Notes: generated from the letters alone by a model not told the origin. A stretch of 64,000 nt of DNA from Nostoc spongiaeforme FACHB-130 (GCF_014698475.1 NZ_JACJTB010000004.1:62001-126000), one strand, 5' to 3'. Numbered from the stretch's first letter, positions 9,085-17,636 are shown. A program made the numbers and translations.

Positions 9085-9369
9085 TTAGATCGCCTCTTGG
9101 CGCTGTTGTCGCAGGAAGGTGAGAAAATCTTCAATAGAGTCTTCTTCCGGCCAAAAATCGGCAGCAATGTCTTTGAGGTTATCAACAGTTTTAGGAGGAT
9201 GGTTGGCAAGTAGCTGCTTGAGTGTAATACCTTGAAAGAACTGGGTACTAAGGGTTTGAAGATCGGGTTGAGAATTTGAGTTTTGGGTAAGGATTCGCAG
9301 CAGTTGTTGGCGTTCTGTAGATGAAAGTTGTTGGATAGCAGCGATCGCAGCTTCAAATTGTTGAGTCAT
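9085..9369 (-). CDS. Putative antitoxin partner of the broken VapC
   Basis: The 94-residue protein is acidic and largely helical, with an N-terminal segment (TQQFEAAIAAIQQL) and a C-terminal DSIEDFLTFLRQQRQ tail. It has no recognisable DNA-binding domain. It precedes the PIN-domain pseudogene by 10 bases on the same strand, the standard antitoxin-toxin order, and similar small proteins accompany PIN toxins in cyanobacteria. With the toxin apparently dead, it may persist as an orphan antitoxin. Function is inferred from position only. Confidence 0.6.
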   Translation of the reverse strand: MTQQFEAAIAAIQQLSSTERQQLLRILTQNSNSQPDLQTLSTQFFQGITLKQLLANHPPKTVDNLKDIAADFWPEEDSIEDFLTFLRQQRQEAI

Positions 9370-9403
9370 AGGTAGTTTTGTCGTTGTCTGCTTCTATGCT
9401 ATT

Positions 9404-9446
9404 TGAATTTGCCTGCGTTAGCGAAGCTTTGCCGGAGGCATCGCTC
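9404..9446. repeat. Short dispersed repeat with GCGTTAGCG and GGCATCGC
   Basis: The bases TTGCCTGCGTTAGCG followed by GCCGGAGGCATCGC belong to a repeat style very common between Nostocales genes. A related stretch in the opposite sense lies at 10203-10239 (GGCGATACCTGCGG, then CTACGCTAACGC). I assign no function. Confidence 0.5.
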
Positions 9447-9465
9447 ACAACTATCTCAAGCTTAG

Positions 9466-9541
9466 GCGATCGCTAATTAATCAATTCGGCGATGCCGTAC
9501 TCTCGCCGCTAAAGTATTCTAGAGAATTGGCGATCGCACTA
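9466..9541 (+). repeat. 76-bp HIP1-bounded repeat, copy 2
   Basis: This is the second copy of the repeat at 8568-8643, with the same length, orientation and HIP1 ends. Its right end overlaps the stop codon of the RelE-like pseudogene at 9539-9541. Both copies therefore sit at the 3' end of a degraded toxin gene. Confidence 0.8.
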
Positions 9542-9879
9542 ATACACATCATCACGATCACCCAAATTTAGCAAGAGAATTGCGTCTTCTTTGCCTTCTT
9601 CTTGGTTAGCCACAAATTCAAAAAGAATGCGATAGCTGTAGTCGATGGAACAAGTCCAAATACCAGCAAACTCGCCTGAAAGCTTATGAATTTTCAACTT
9701 AGGATGGAAAGGATCTGCAACAAGTTGTTCTAGAGTTTCTTCAATTAAGGATAGTTTGCTTCAAGAGAGGACAGAAATGTATCGAGTTTATCGGGGCTGA
9801 CTTTGCCTTCAAAACTTTTCCTGGTCAAACTCTTAACATCATCGATAGATGGAGTAATTGAGGAAGACATCATCATCAT
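9539..9879 (-). pseudogene. RelE/YafQ-like toxin, frameshifted
   Basis: The C-terminal 72 codons (9754-9539) read as a RelE/ParE-superfamily mRNA interferase: DPFHPKLKIHKLSG, then AGIWTCSIDYSYRILFEFV, ending in LLLNLGDHDDVY, all typical of the YafQ/StbE type. The N-terminal part is in a different frame, from ATG at 9870-9879, and ends at TAA 9745-9747. Restoring one base near the AAA run at 9755-9757 would join the two frames. The N-terminal 37 residues look poorly conserved, so further damage is possible. No intact antitoxin precedes it. Confidence 0.65.
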
Positions 9880-10315
9880 AAATATCCTTTAGATTTCAAA
9901 AAGGGATCAAAACTAATTAATGAGTTTCGACTTTCATAATGATTCTCAGGTTCGTAAACCTCAGAAATCTCAATGCTTTGAGTTGTTTAAAACACTATCA
10001 AAACTCCGAGGTGCAGTCTTTACAGAAAAGTATGGAGTTGAAGTATGAAAAGTATGGTTTGATGAAAATGTATACTTTGCTGAAGCTAGAAAATCTATGG
10101 AGTTTAAACAGGCACAGGCGATCACTCACCATGTTATCAATAACAAAATTGCTCGACCCCTAAGCTACCCAAACAGCGATCGCCAATCATGCTTTCAATA
10201 ACAAAATTGGCGATACCTGCGGTAAGCTACGCTAACGCAAAACCAATTTAACCCAGAGAATCGGTGAGATGGGCTAAAATCAGGAGTATCTTCTACAAGC
10301 CCTAAACGCCATATC
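9880..10315. other. Gene-poor stretch with decayed gene remnants
   Basis: I find no intact gene. The stretch contains the decayed copy of the STAND-gene promoter and start (10021-10165) and a dispersed repeat at 10203-10239. A HIP1-bounded palindromic segment at about 10177-10205 has GCGATCGCCAAT facing ATTGGCGAT. Confidence 0.6.
10021..10165 (+). pseudogene. Decayed copy of the STAND gene's promoter and first codons
   Basis: From TTACAGAAAAGTATGGAGTT at 10021 the sequence tracks the DNA upstream of the large STAND gene (11211 onward) almost base for base, including AAGTATGGTTTGATGAAAAT. From ATG at 10097 it encodes MEFKQAQAITHHVINNKIAR, which matches the first 20 residues of the intact protein (MEFAQALAIANHTVNEKLAR). 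Similarity ends after about 23 codons and the frame soon closes. It is a relic of a duplicated or partly deleted vMAP-type gene. Confidence 0.75.
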
Positions 10316-10669
10316 ATGCAGATTAGAGTTGACATTCCCGATGAGTTGGCACTCCGGCTGAGTCCACTACAAGACCAATTACCCCAGATTTTAGAATTGG
10401 GATTGCGAGAATGGAACGCAATTGGTCAATCTGGATTTTCTGGGTTGACAGAAGTGTTGGAATTTTTAGCAAATCTCCCCTCTTTGGAAGAAATTTTGGC
10501 ATTGCAGCCTTCTGAGGCGTTACAACAGCAAATCGCCAGCTTGTTAGAAAAAAATAGGACGGTTGGATTAACAGCCCAAGAAGAACAAGCTTGGCAGCAA
10601 TATGAATATGTTGAACATTTAGTGCGGATGGCTAAGGCGAAAGCATTGCTCAAGCTAAAGGCATTGTAA
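10316..10669 (+). CDS. Small helical protein paired with HNH nuclease
   Basis: The 117-residue protein opens with MQIRVDIPDELALRL, a ribbon-helix-helix-like N-terminus of the sort found in small antitoxins. It then has an acidic helical body and a basic C-terminal tail (RMAKAKALLKLKAL). Three bases separate its stop from the ATG of an HNH nuclease, so the two are certainly cotranscribed. Pairs of such a protein with an HNH endonuclease recur in filamentous cyanobacteria. An antitoxin-like or specificity role is an inference; I know of no experimental function. Confidence 0.6.
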   Translation: MQIRVDIPDELALRLSPLQDQLPQILELGLREWNAIGQSGFSGLTEVLEFLANLPSLEEILALQPSEALQQQIASLLEKNRTVGLTAQEEQAWQQYEYVEHLVRMAKAKALLKLKAL

Positions 10670-10672
10670 CGG

Positions 10673-11098
10673 ATGAGCAAAACATACATCTCTGCGGCAC
10701 TCAGACGCTTAGTTTGTAATCGCGCTAATCATGCTTGTGAGTATTGCTTAATGCCGGAAATTGCGGTGCTTGTGCCTCATGAAGTCGATCATGTAATTGC
10801 CGAAAAGCATGGCGGACAAACAGACGAAACTAATTTGGCACTGGCCTGTACAATTTGCAACAAGTATAAGGGCAGCGACCTGACATCAATCGATCCCAGC
10901 AATGGAGAAATTGTGAGATTGTATCAGCCGCGTCAAGATCGCTGGTGCGACCATTTTCAGTTAAAAGATGGTGAAATTCAGCCGTTGACTGCGATCGCAC
11001 GGGTGACGGTGCGATTGTTACAGATGAATCGTCCGGAACGTGTGGAAGAACGAAGGGTGTTGCTACAAGCAAATGTGCTAATTGTACCCGACTGTTAA
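10673..11098 (+). CDS. HNH endonuclease
   Basis: The 141-residue protein is a compact HNH nuclease. It has a first CxxC knuckle (CEYC) near residue 23, the catalytic core HEVDHVIAEKHGG near residue 39, the Asn of ETNLAL near residue 55, and a second zinc knuckle CTICN near residue 61. Such domains make metal-dependent cuts in DNA. The C-terminal 50 residues have no further motif. It is the second gene of a two-gene operon and is followed by a strong terminator hairpin, so it is transcriptionally separate from the STAND gene 193 bases on. It may serve defence, mobility or a toxin-like role. Confidence 0.82.
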   Translation: MSKTYISAALRRLVCNRANHACEYCLMPEIAVLVPHEVDHVIAEKHGGQTDETNLALACTICNKYKGSDLTSIDPSNGEIVRLYQPRQDRWCDHFQLKDGEIQPLTAIARVTVRLLQMNRPERVEERRVLLQANVLIVPDC

Positions 11099-11137
11099 TG
11101 AGGGTAATGGCTAAAATTCTTTGCAAGTAGTTGAAAT

Positions 11138-11177
11138 AAGAGATCGCTTCCTGATTGTCGGTGAAGCGATCTCTTTC
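11138..11177 (+). terminator. Intrinsic terminator after the HNH gene
   Basis: A perfect 13-bp stem (AAGAGATCGCTTC with GAAGCGATCTCTT) encloses a 12-base loop and ends in CTCTTTCTC. It lies 40 bases past the HNH stop. The stem carries the GCGATC core, so it may derive from a HIP1-containing repeat. Confidence 0.7.
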
Positions 11178-11210
11178 TCAATCTCATACATAAGCTTTTG
11201 ATATCTGTCT

Positions 11211-11290
11211 TTACAGAAAAGTATGGAGTTAAAGTATGTAAAGTATGGTTTGATGAAAATTAATACTTGATTATCTTCATTTAAAAACGT
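11211..11290 (+). promoter_or_regulatory. Duplicated upstream region of the STAND gene
   Basis: These 80 bases run up to the ATG of the large STAND gene. They match 10021-10096 closely, including the direct heptamer-like units AAGTATGG repeated at about 11220 and 11241. Because the match continues across the start codon into coding sequence, it shows common descent rather than chance. It should contain the promoter and leader; no clear Shine-Dalgarno sequence is visible. Confidence 0.5.
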
Positions 11291-14200
11291 ATGGAGTTTG
11301 CACAGGCACTAGCGATCGCCAATCATACTGTCAATGAAAAACTCGCTAGAACCCTCACTGAGGTGGAAATTGCGCTTTTGTTCGGTGCCTGGAATAACTT
11401 GACCTATGAGCAGATTGCCGATCGCTCTGGCTACTCTATTAACTACTTACAGCGAGATGTTGGCCCTAAATTCTGGCAGTTCCTGAGTTATGCACTGGGT
11501 CGCAAAATTAACAAAACAAATCTGCGCGGTATTCTGTCCCAATTTACTCCCCCAATCCCCGATCGCCAACCGCAAAACCAACGTTCTGTAGATTGGGGTG
11601 AGGCGATTAATGTTTCTTATTTCTGCGGTCGTGGGGAGGAAATAGAAAAGCTGACTCATTGGATAATTGCAGAACGCTGTCGTTTGATTGCGTTGGTGGG
11701 AATGGGCGGTATTGGTAAAAGTGCTTTGGCTGCCAAAGTCTCGCAATTGGTACAAGCAGACTTTGAGTTTGTAATTTGGCGCAGTCTCCGTAACGCCCCA
11801 CCTTTAGAAACTTTGTTGGCTGAACTAGTACCTTTCCTTTCCCAGCAACAAGACATCCAAGCAAAACCAGAACGGTTGCTGTACTGGCTGCAAACTCATC
11901 GCTGTCTGGTGATTTTCGATAATCAAGATACTCTCTTACAACCAGGTCAGATCGCTGGCAATTATCAACCCAATTTTACCAACTATGGTGACTTGTTTCG
12001 GTTGCTGGGGGAGGCGAATCATCAAAGTTGTATTCTCCTGACCAGTCGTGAGAAATCTGCGGAAGTGGCATTGTTTGAAGATTGGAACGGCGGAGTGCGA
12101 TCGCTTTCTCTGAAAGGTTCCTGGGAAGCATCCCTAGCATTAATTGACGCTAAGGGACTAGTGGGAAGCGAGGCTGAAAAACGCCACCTGTGCGAATTGT
12201 ATCGTTGCAATCCCCTGGCATTGAAAATGGTTGCTACCTCAATTCAAAGTTTATTTGATGGGGAAATTGCTGTTTTTTTGCAAACACAAACCCCGATATT
12301 TAATGGAATTCGCCACTTGCTTGATCAACAATTTCAGCGTTTATCGCCCCTAGAGCAGACCATTATGTATTGGTTGGCAATTAATCGAGAATGGACGGCG
12401 ATCGCCCAACTACAAGCCGATATTGTGCCTGCGGTTTATCGTGCCAGTTTGTTAGAGTCCCTGGAATCGCTCACCTGGCGCAGTTTAATCGAAAAGCGAT
12501 CGGGGGAATATACCCAACAGCCGGTGATTATGGAATATGTCACAGACTGTTTAATTCATCAACTTACCACGGAATTATTAATAGTTAAAACCTCATTTTT
12601 TAATCATTATGCACTTTTAAAAACAACTGTTTTAGAATATATCCGCGAAAGTCAAATTCGCTTAATTTTGCACTCACTCATTGAACAATTAAAAGCTGCA
12701 TTTCATCATAATTATCAACGATTAGAGCAGCATTTGCAATCGGTTTTGCTGGCATTACGTACTGATTCAAAATCAACCTTTGGTTATGGAGTGGGAAACT
12801 TTATTAACCTGTGTCTGCGCCTGCAAATTGACCTGACTGGCTATGACTTTTCCCATCTGAAAATTCGCCACGCAGATTTCCGGGGGGTGCGGTTAAAAGA
12901 TGTCAATTTTCAATTTGCTCATTTTGCTGAATCTACCTTTACTCAAGTCTTCACGAGTGGAATGTCGGGAAAATTTAGTCCTGATGGGCAGCAGTTTGCT
13001 GTCGGAGATACCAAAGGAGAACTGCATATTTGGCAGGTGGAAGGGATACAGCCATTAATGTCGATCCAGGCACATCAAGGCTGGGTTATGGGGGCTGATT
13101 GGCATCCTGATGGCACAATGTTAGCTACTGGTGTTGATCAGGCGGTTAGCCTTTGGGATGCCCGCACTGGTCAAAAACTGCGGGACTTGCACGGCTATAA
13201 CAGTTGCATTTTGGCATTAGCCTGGAGTCCCGATGGTAAGTATGTAGCCTGTGGAGGGCAACAGTCGTTGCTGGTGGTTTGGAATGCTACAACCGGAGAG
13301 CGTTTGACTGAGCTTGGAAACAACTCTGGCGATCGCAGTAGTTGGATTCCGAGTCTAGCATGGCTACCGGATGGGGCAGTGCTGGCAGCAGGCTATACGG
13401 ATGGCAAAATTAAATTTTGGGATGTGGTAACTGGCGAGTGCATTCGCGTAATTTCAGACGATGATAATTGGATTTTGTCTGTGGCAGTGCATCCCAATGG
13501 CAGAATCGTCGCCAATAGTGGATATGATAAAACCGTCAAAGTTTGGGATTGGCAAACAGGAGAATGTTTAGCAGTTAACCGCCAAGAGCCTTTTAATCAG
13601 CTAACCTGGAGTCCAGATGGCGAGAGGCTAGCAGGAGCAAATATGAATGGTTATGTTGTCAACCTGTGGGATTGCTCTCTGCAATGTCTAAAAGTTTTGC
13701 AGGGACATGAAAACTGGGTTTGGTCAATCTCTTGGAGTCCTAATAGCAGAACCCTTGTCACCTCATCTTTCGATCAGGTGGTTAAATTGTGGAATACGCA
13801 AACGGGACAATGTGTCAAAACGTTGCGCGGCTACAGTAATTCTTCCTGGTGTGTCCGGTGGAGCAACGATGGCATTTGTCTGTTGACTGCCAGCACCAAC
13901 CATACTGTGCAACTGTGGGATGGTCACACAGGGGAACGTCTGAGAGTCTTTTACGGGCATACCAACGAAGTGATGTTTGTTGCCTGGAGTCCAGACGAAA
14001 ACTTGATGGCAAGTGGCAGTGCAGATACCACTGTTCGCATTTGGGATGTGCAGACGGGGCAATGCTTACAGGTGTTGCAGGGACATCAGGGTTGGGTAAG
14101 GGGAGTTGCCTGGGGTCGGGATGAAAATTGTCTGATTAGCTGCGCCAGTGATGGAACGGTGAAACTTTGGGATGTTCATTCTGGGCAATGTTTATTAACG

Positions 14201-14806
14201 CTGTCCGGGCATAGTAGTCAGGTAAATTCCGTTGCTTGGTCTTCTGTTGGTAATCAGGTTGCCAGTGGTGGTTTAGATGGAACTATTCGGTTTTGGGATT
14301 TAAGCCTGGGTGTTTGTTCCCTCGTCATTTCTGTGGGTCGTTACGTTGGTAGCATTGCTGTTAGTCCAGATGGCAAAACTTTGGTCAGTGGAGACTACGA
14401 GGGTATAGTTCAACTTTGGGATGTGGCCTCTGGAGAGTGTTTAAAAACCTTCCTGGGGCATACAAATGTTCGCGTTTATTCAGTGGCGTGGAGTGCCGAT
14501 GGCAACAAAATCGCAAGTACCTGTACTGGTAAAACAGTGAGAATCTGGAATGTTAGCACGGGTGACTGTGAACAGATTATTCAGGGCAAAAATCACGGAA
14601 TGTCGGTGCATTGGCATCCAGTCAAGGACTTGCTGGCGATCGCATTTTTAGAACAACCAATTCAAATTTACGATGTGCAAACAGGTAAAACTGTGCAAAC
14701 TTTAAGCAGGCATCTTCCCTACGAAGGCATAAATATTACCGGGGTGACAGGCATTTCTGAGGGACAAAAAGCCAACCTCAAAGCATTGGGAGCGATCGGC
14801 AAGTAA
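11291..14806 (+). CDS. STAND protein: vMAP-type HTH, NB-ARC NTPase, WD40 propeller
   Basis: This 1171-residue protein has three parts. Residues 1-85 form a helix-turn-helix of the vWA-MoxR-associated-protein (vMAP) N-terminal type, with LTYEQIADRSGYSINYLQRDV as the recognition region. Residues 105-400 hold an NB-ARC STAND NTPase with Walker A GMGGIGKS (about 136-143) and Walker B CLVIFDNQD (about 205). A pentapeptide-like linker (about 515-550) leads into about 14 WD40 repeats from 555 to 1150, many ending in LWD or IWD. STAND NTPases are ATP-driven switches in which the repeat domain senses a ligand and the NTPase oligomerises to trigger an effector. Here no enzymatic effector domain is present, so the HTH part must recruit a partner or bind DNA. 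It is preceded by a decayed duplicate and lies in an accessory patch. Confidence 0.9.
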   Translation: MEFAQALAIANHTVNEKLARTLTEVEIALLFGAWNNLTYEQIADRSGYSINYLQRDVGPKFWQFLSYALGRKINKTNLRGILSQFTPPIPDRQPQNQRSVDWGEAINVSYFCGRGEEIEKLTHWIIAERCRLIALVGMGGIGKSALAAKVSQLVQADFEFVIWRSLRNAPPLETLLAELVPFLSQQQDIQAKPERLLYWLQTHRCLVIFDNQDTLLQPGQIAGNYQPNFTNYGDLFRLLGEANHQSCILLTSREKSAEVALFEDWNGGVRSLSLKGSWEASLALIDAKGLVGSEAEKRHLCELYRCNPLALKMVATSIQSLFDGEIAVFLQTQTPIFNGIRHLLDQQFQRLSPLEQTIMYWLAINREWTAIAQLQADIVPAVYRASLLESLESLTWRSLIEKRSGEYTQQPVIMEYVTDCLIHQLTTELLIVKTSFFNHYALLKTTVLEYIRESQIRLILHSLIEQLKAAFHHNYQRLEQHLQSVLLALRTDSKSTFGYGVGNFINLCLRLQIDLTGYDFSHLKIRHADFRGVRLKDVNFQFAHFAESTFTQVFTSGMSGKFSPDGQQFAVGDTKGELHIWQVEGIQPLMSIQAHQGWVMGADWHPDGTMLATGVDQAVSLWDARTGQKLRDLHGYNSCILALAWSPDGKYVACGGQQSLLVVWNATTGERLTELGNNSGDRSSWIPSLAWLPDGAVLAAGYTDGKIKFWDVVTGECIRVISDDDNWILSVAVHPNGRIVANSGYDKTVKVWDWQTGECLAVNRQEPFNQLTWSPDGERLAGANMNGYVVNLWDCSLQCLKVLQGHENWVWSISWSPNSRTLVTSSFDQVVKLWNTQTGQCVKTLRGYSNSSWCVRWSNDGICLLTASTNHTVQLWDGHTGERLRVFYGHTNEVMFVAWSPDENLMASGSADTTVRIWDVQTGQCLQVLQGHQGWVRGVAWGRDENCLISCASDGTVKLWDVHSGQCLLTLSGHSSQVNSVAWSSVGNQVASGGLDGTIRFWDLSLGVCSLVISVGRYVGSIAVSPDGKTLVSGDYEGIVQLWDVASGECLKTFLGHTNVRVYSVAWSADGNKIASTCTGKTVRIWNVSTGDCEQIIQGKNHGMSVHWHPVKDLLAIAFLEQPIQIYDVQTGKTVQTLSRHLPYEGINITGVTGISEGQKANLKALGAIGK

Positions 14807-14969
14807 TACCGTTTCTTTGTAAAGCTGCGCCAAACTCTCCCTTATTCCTCTATTTGCGTACTTTGCGGTTAGTTTCTTATTAAGCGGAACTTCATACAGA
14901 ATTGGTATAAAAATTATGGCTTGAAAATTCGTAATTTATCACAAACAAGCATTTATGAATATTCCAGTT

Positions 14970-15011
14970 AGAAAAAGAGAGACGTGCAATGTTGCACGTC
15001 TCTCTTTTTCT
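14970..15011. terminator. Perfect 20-bp palindrome at the cpcS 3' end
   Basis: AGAAAAAGAGAGACGTGCAA is followed by a 2-base loop and its exact reverse complement, giving a 42-base perfect hairpin with A- and T-rich ends on both strands. It works as an intrinsic terminator in either direction, and overlaps the stop codon of the minus-strand lyase gene. The STAND gene ends 164 bases to the left, so it probably serves the lyase transcript and also blocks read-through from the left. Confidence 0.75.
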
Positions 15012-15573
15012 ATGAAGCTGAATTACTAACTTCTGCTGCTTTTGCCGCAGATGAAGCACCACCCATCCGAATTTCTGAAGTAAAGGAAGCCATACTAAAG
15101 CCACCAAAGCGTTTAAGAATACTCACGCGCATTCTTAAATTGGGACTGGCAAACCACAGGCGTTCTTCAGACCACATAGTTTCGTATTCTGTGGTTAAAG
15201 TCAATGCGTCATCACTACCCATTTTGTAACGCCCAGCAACAGGAGCTTTTTCGGCATAACCCATCTCGCGCAGTAATCTACCTTCATTGGGATTATCAGC
15301 ATCGGGTATAGTAACTAGCACAGTTGAACCTGTGTGTTTTTCTTCATCCCATTCCATTGTCCCGTTCCAAGTGACTCTCGCACCACAGGTAGCTTCACTG
15401 GGGTTGACTTCGTACTGTTCACAAAGTTTGATCACTTCTGGATGATCTGCTGCCAACATCTCAATTACAATATCTGATTTGCCATCTTCAGACTGTTTAA
15501 ATGCTAAGTGATGGCTAGTGCGGTGTGAAAACCATTTACCAGCACTTAATTCAAAAAACTCTTCAATATTCAT
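15010..15573 (-). CDS. Phycobiliprotein lyase of the CpcS/CpeS family
   Basis: The 187-residue protein is a CpcS-I-type lipocalin-like lyase: [23 protein letters not shown] at the start is the family's signature N-terminus, and the central part has beta-strand-rich segments such as [15 protein letters not shown]. Lyases of this family attach phycocyanobilin or related bilins to the Cys-84 position of phycobiliprotein subunits, building the light-harvesting phycobilisome. It follows a HEAT-repeat protein gene 71 bases upstream on the same strand, consistent with a bilin-attachment or phycobilisome-turnover unit. The precise paralogue (CpcS, CpcU or CpeS) cannot be told from sequence alone. Confidence 0.87.
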   Translation of the reverse strand: MNIEEFFELSAGKWFSHRTSHHLAFKQSEDGKSDIVIEMLAADHPEVIKLCEQYEVNPSEATCGARVTWNGTMEWDEEKHTGSTVLVTIPDADNPNEGRLLREMGYAEKAPVAGRYKMGSDDALTLTTEYETMWSEERLWFASPNLRMRVSILKRFGGFSMASFTSEIRMGGASSAAKAAEVSNSAS

Positions 15574-15644
15574 GAATGAAATTACCCTGCATCAAAATAC
15601 TAAAAGTCCCTCTTATTATTAAAAGGTAGCAGGAGAAGGAAATT

Positions 15645-16325
15645 TTATGCTTGCTGCCCTTTTTCTTCAATTCGCTTGAGACAGACGCTTGCTGCTTCGG
15701 CAACGTTAGGATGACTATCTTTCTCTAAATATTTTAAAGCGGAGATACTCTTAGGAGTTGGCAGATTGCCCAGAGCTTCTGCCAGCCGTTGTCTAACTAA
15801 CCAATCATCTGATTGAGCAAATTTGAGAATACTATCAACTGCTTCTAAGTCGCCAATTTCACCGAGTGCAGAAATCGCGGCTTCTTGTAAAACCGCTTCA
15901 CTACTATCCAAAGCCTGTAAGAGAATTTGACGGGCGCGTGGATCTTTAAGATTGCCTAAAGCAACAGCTGCACTAAAGCGGACTAGCCAATCAGTATCTT
16001 CATAAAATGCCCTAGCTAATGCCTCAAATGCTCTAATATCACCTAAATAGCCCAATGCACCAGCAGCATCAGCACGAATGCCATAATCGGGGTCGGTTTG
16101 CAAAATTCTGACCAAAATAGCGTAGCATTCATCAGTTTGCTTGACTCCCAAGGCAAAGATAGCCATAGAACGCAGTTGCAGAGAATCGTCATCTAAGACT
16201 TTTTTAATTAAAGGGACTGCATCTTCAGCAGGGACATCGCGCAGACTGGCCAGTGCAACCATGCGATCGCGTAAATTTGAACTTTCTAACTGAGCAGAAA
16301 TTTCCTGTAAGGGTAGAGCGGCCAT
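15645..16325 (-). CDS. HEAT-repeat protein, CpcE/NblB-like
   Basis: The 226 residues are made almost entirely of about six HEAT/PBS-lyase repeats of 30-31 residues, for example DYGIRADAAGALGYLGD and DWLVRFSAAVALGNLKD. Such repeats are found in the bilin lyase subunits CpcE/CpcF and in NblB, which acts in phycobilisome degradation. Position directly before a CpcS-type lyase gene supports a role in bilin attachment or phycobilisome handling. It lacks a catalytic motif of its own and may act as a scaffold. The ATG at 16325 gives a complete first repeat. Confidence 0.8.
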   Translation of the reverse strand: MAALPLQEISAQLESSNLRDRMVALASLRDVPAEDAVPLIKKVLDDDSLQLRSMAIFALGVKQTDECYAILVRILQTDPDYGIRADAAGALGYLGDIRAFEALARAFYEDTDWLVRFSAAVALGNLKDPRARQILLQALDSSEAVLQEAAISALGEIGDLEAVDSILKFAQSDDWLVRQRLAEALGNLPTPKSISALKYLEKDSHPNVAEAASVCLKRIEEKGQQA

Positions 16326-16591
16326 TTATGATTCAAGCACTTTCTTTACTTATCTTTACTTTACCTGATTTGCCCATGAGAGTGCTGTCATTAATTTTTG
16401 GTTCTAGCATCAGTCCTCGACTAGCTACTTCTAGTCCCGAATTTCTTACTTATGGGTAGGGGGTGTGGCTTGGCAACGAGCATCTCAGTAAGACAAATGA
16501 CTTATTATACTTTAATTATTAGATATCTTTGAGGGTGACAGGTAATAAAAATTACTTTATATATAGAATTTATGCAGCTATTATCAAACAC

Positions 16592-17299
16592 ATGAAATTA
16601 CCATTATTAATCATTAGCATTTTAATTACTGCTTGTTATACTCAAATTTTTAAACCTAGTGTATCTTTAGCAAAATCAGATTTAATTTTAGATGAAGAAG
16701 CCAGTTTACATTTATATTTATCAGCAAAGTCAGATTATCTTTCACTTGTAGAAAAACAAGTAATTAGTGAGACAAATAAAGTTAGGCGAAACCCTAAATC
16801 ATATATCCCGATTTTAGCAAGCTATCGCCAGAAGTTTCAAGGTAAACGTGTTAGATTATCCTCCAATTCTTACTTAATTACCCAAGAAGGAAGTCAAGCT
16901 GTTGATGAGGCGATCGCCTTTCTTAAATCAGCACGACCTGTTGGAGCGTTAAGCATATCTAAAGGAATGTCTTTAGCGGCAAAATCTCATGTCAAAGACC
17001 AAGGTAATAAAGGTGCTACAGGTCATTATGGTAGTGATGGGAGCAGTCCTTTTGATCGCCTGAATCGCTATGGTAAATGGCAGATGACGGCGGCTGAAAA
17101 TATCAGCTACGGCCCGAATACAGCCCAAGATATTGTTATGCAATTAATTATTGATGATGGAGTTCCATCACGTGGTCATCGCACCAATATCTTTAACTCG
17201 GCATTTAAAGTTAGTGGTGTTGCTTATGGAACTCATAAAACCTATAAAACTATCTGTGTAATTAACTATGCTGGGGGTTTTCAAGATAAAAAAAATTAG
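16592..17299 (+). CDS. Exported CAP-domain (SCP-like) protein
   Basis: A signal peptide or lipoprotein-like N-terminus with a Cys near residue 15 ([11 protein letters not shown]) precedes a CAP domain. The domain motifs are [12 protein letters not shown] near residue 69, the histidines in [24 protein letters not shown] near residue 171 and GHRTNIFN near residue 195. CAP proteins of bacteria are secreted; most lack a known activity, and some are linked to envelope or biofilm structure. It has AT-rich codon use compared with its neighbours and is surrounded by long AT-rich gaps. A TTG at 16529 would add 21 residues, but ATG at 16592 gives a proper signal peptide. Confidence 0.83.
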   Translation: MKLPLLIISILITACYTQIFKPSVSLAKSDLILDEEASLHLYLSAKSDYLSLVEKQVISETNKVRRNPKSYIPILASYRQKFQGKRVRLSSNSYLITQEGSQAVDEAIAFLKSARPVGALSISKGMSLAAKSHVKDQGNKGATGHYGSDGSSPFDRLNRYGKWQMTAAENISYGPNTAQDIVMQLIIDDGVPSRGHRTNIFNSAFKVSGVAYGTHKTYKTICVINYAGGFQDKKN

Positions 17300-17636
17300 A
17301 CTGGCAAATCTCTGTCAACTATGTCAAGATGAATCAGTCTGTTATGGTTAACAAAACAATCGTTTGATCAAAAAATTAAGGAAAATTAAAAAATGCCCGT
17401 TATTTAAGTGATTTTACTAGGTATATTACTGCTATAAATTTGATTTAACTATCTGATTACTAAAACCTCGAAGTAAGGTAAATTTGCCTTACTCAAGAAA
17501 ATAAGTGTTTTTGCTATGTAAGATAATATACTTTTATTTTATCCTAGATACTTGAAAAGTATTCAACGAAAAGCAAGTGACTACAAGTAAGATTTTTCAG
17601 CATTCAATCCAGGATACGAGATTTTGAGGAAGAGCA
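17300..17636. other. AT-rich intergenic upstream of the FHA-GGDEF-EAL gene
   Basis: No gene is seen in these 337 bases. The right end carries the ribosome binding site GAGGA at 17626-17630, seven bases before the ATG at 17637. I cannot place a promoter with confidence. Confidence 0.55.

Noticed and set aside
16327-16458. A 43-codon frame starting MIQALSLLIF between the HEAT-repeat gene and the CAP gene
   Set aside because: Hydrophobic but without a ribosome binding site or recognisable relatives; it lies in the upstream region of the HEAT-repeat gene.
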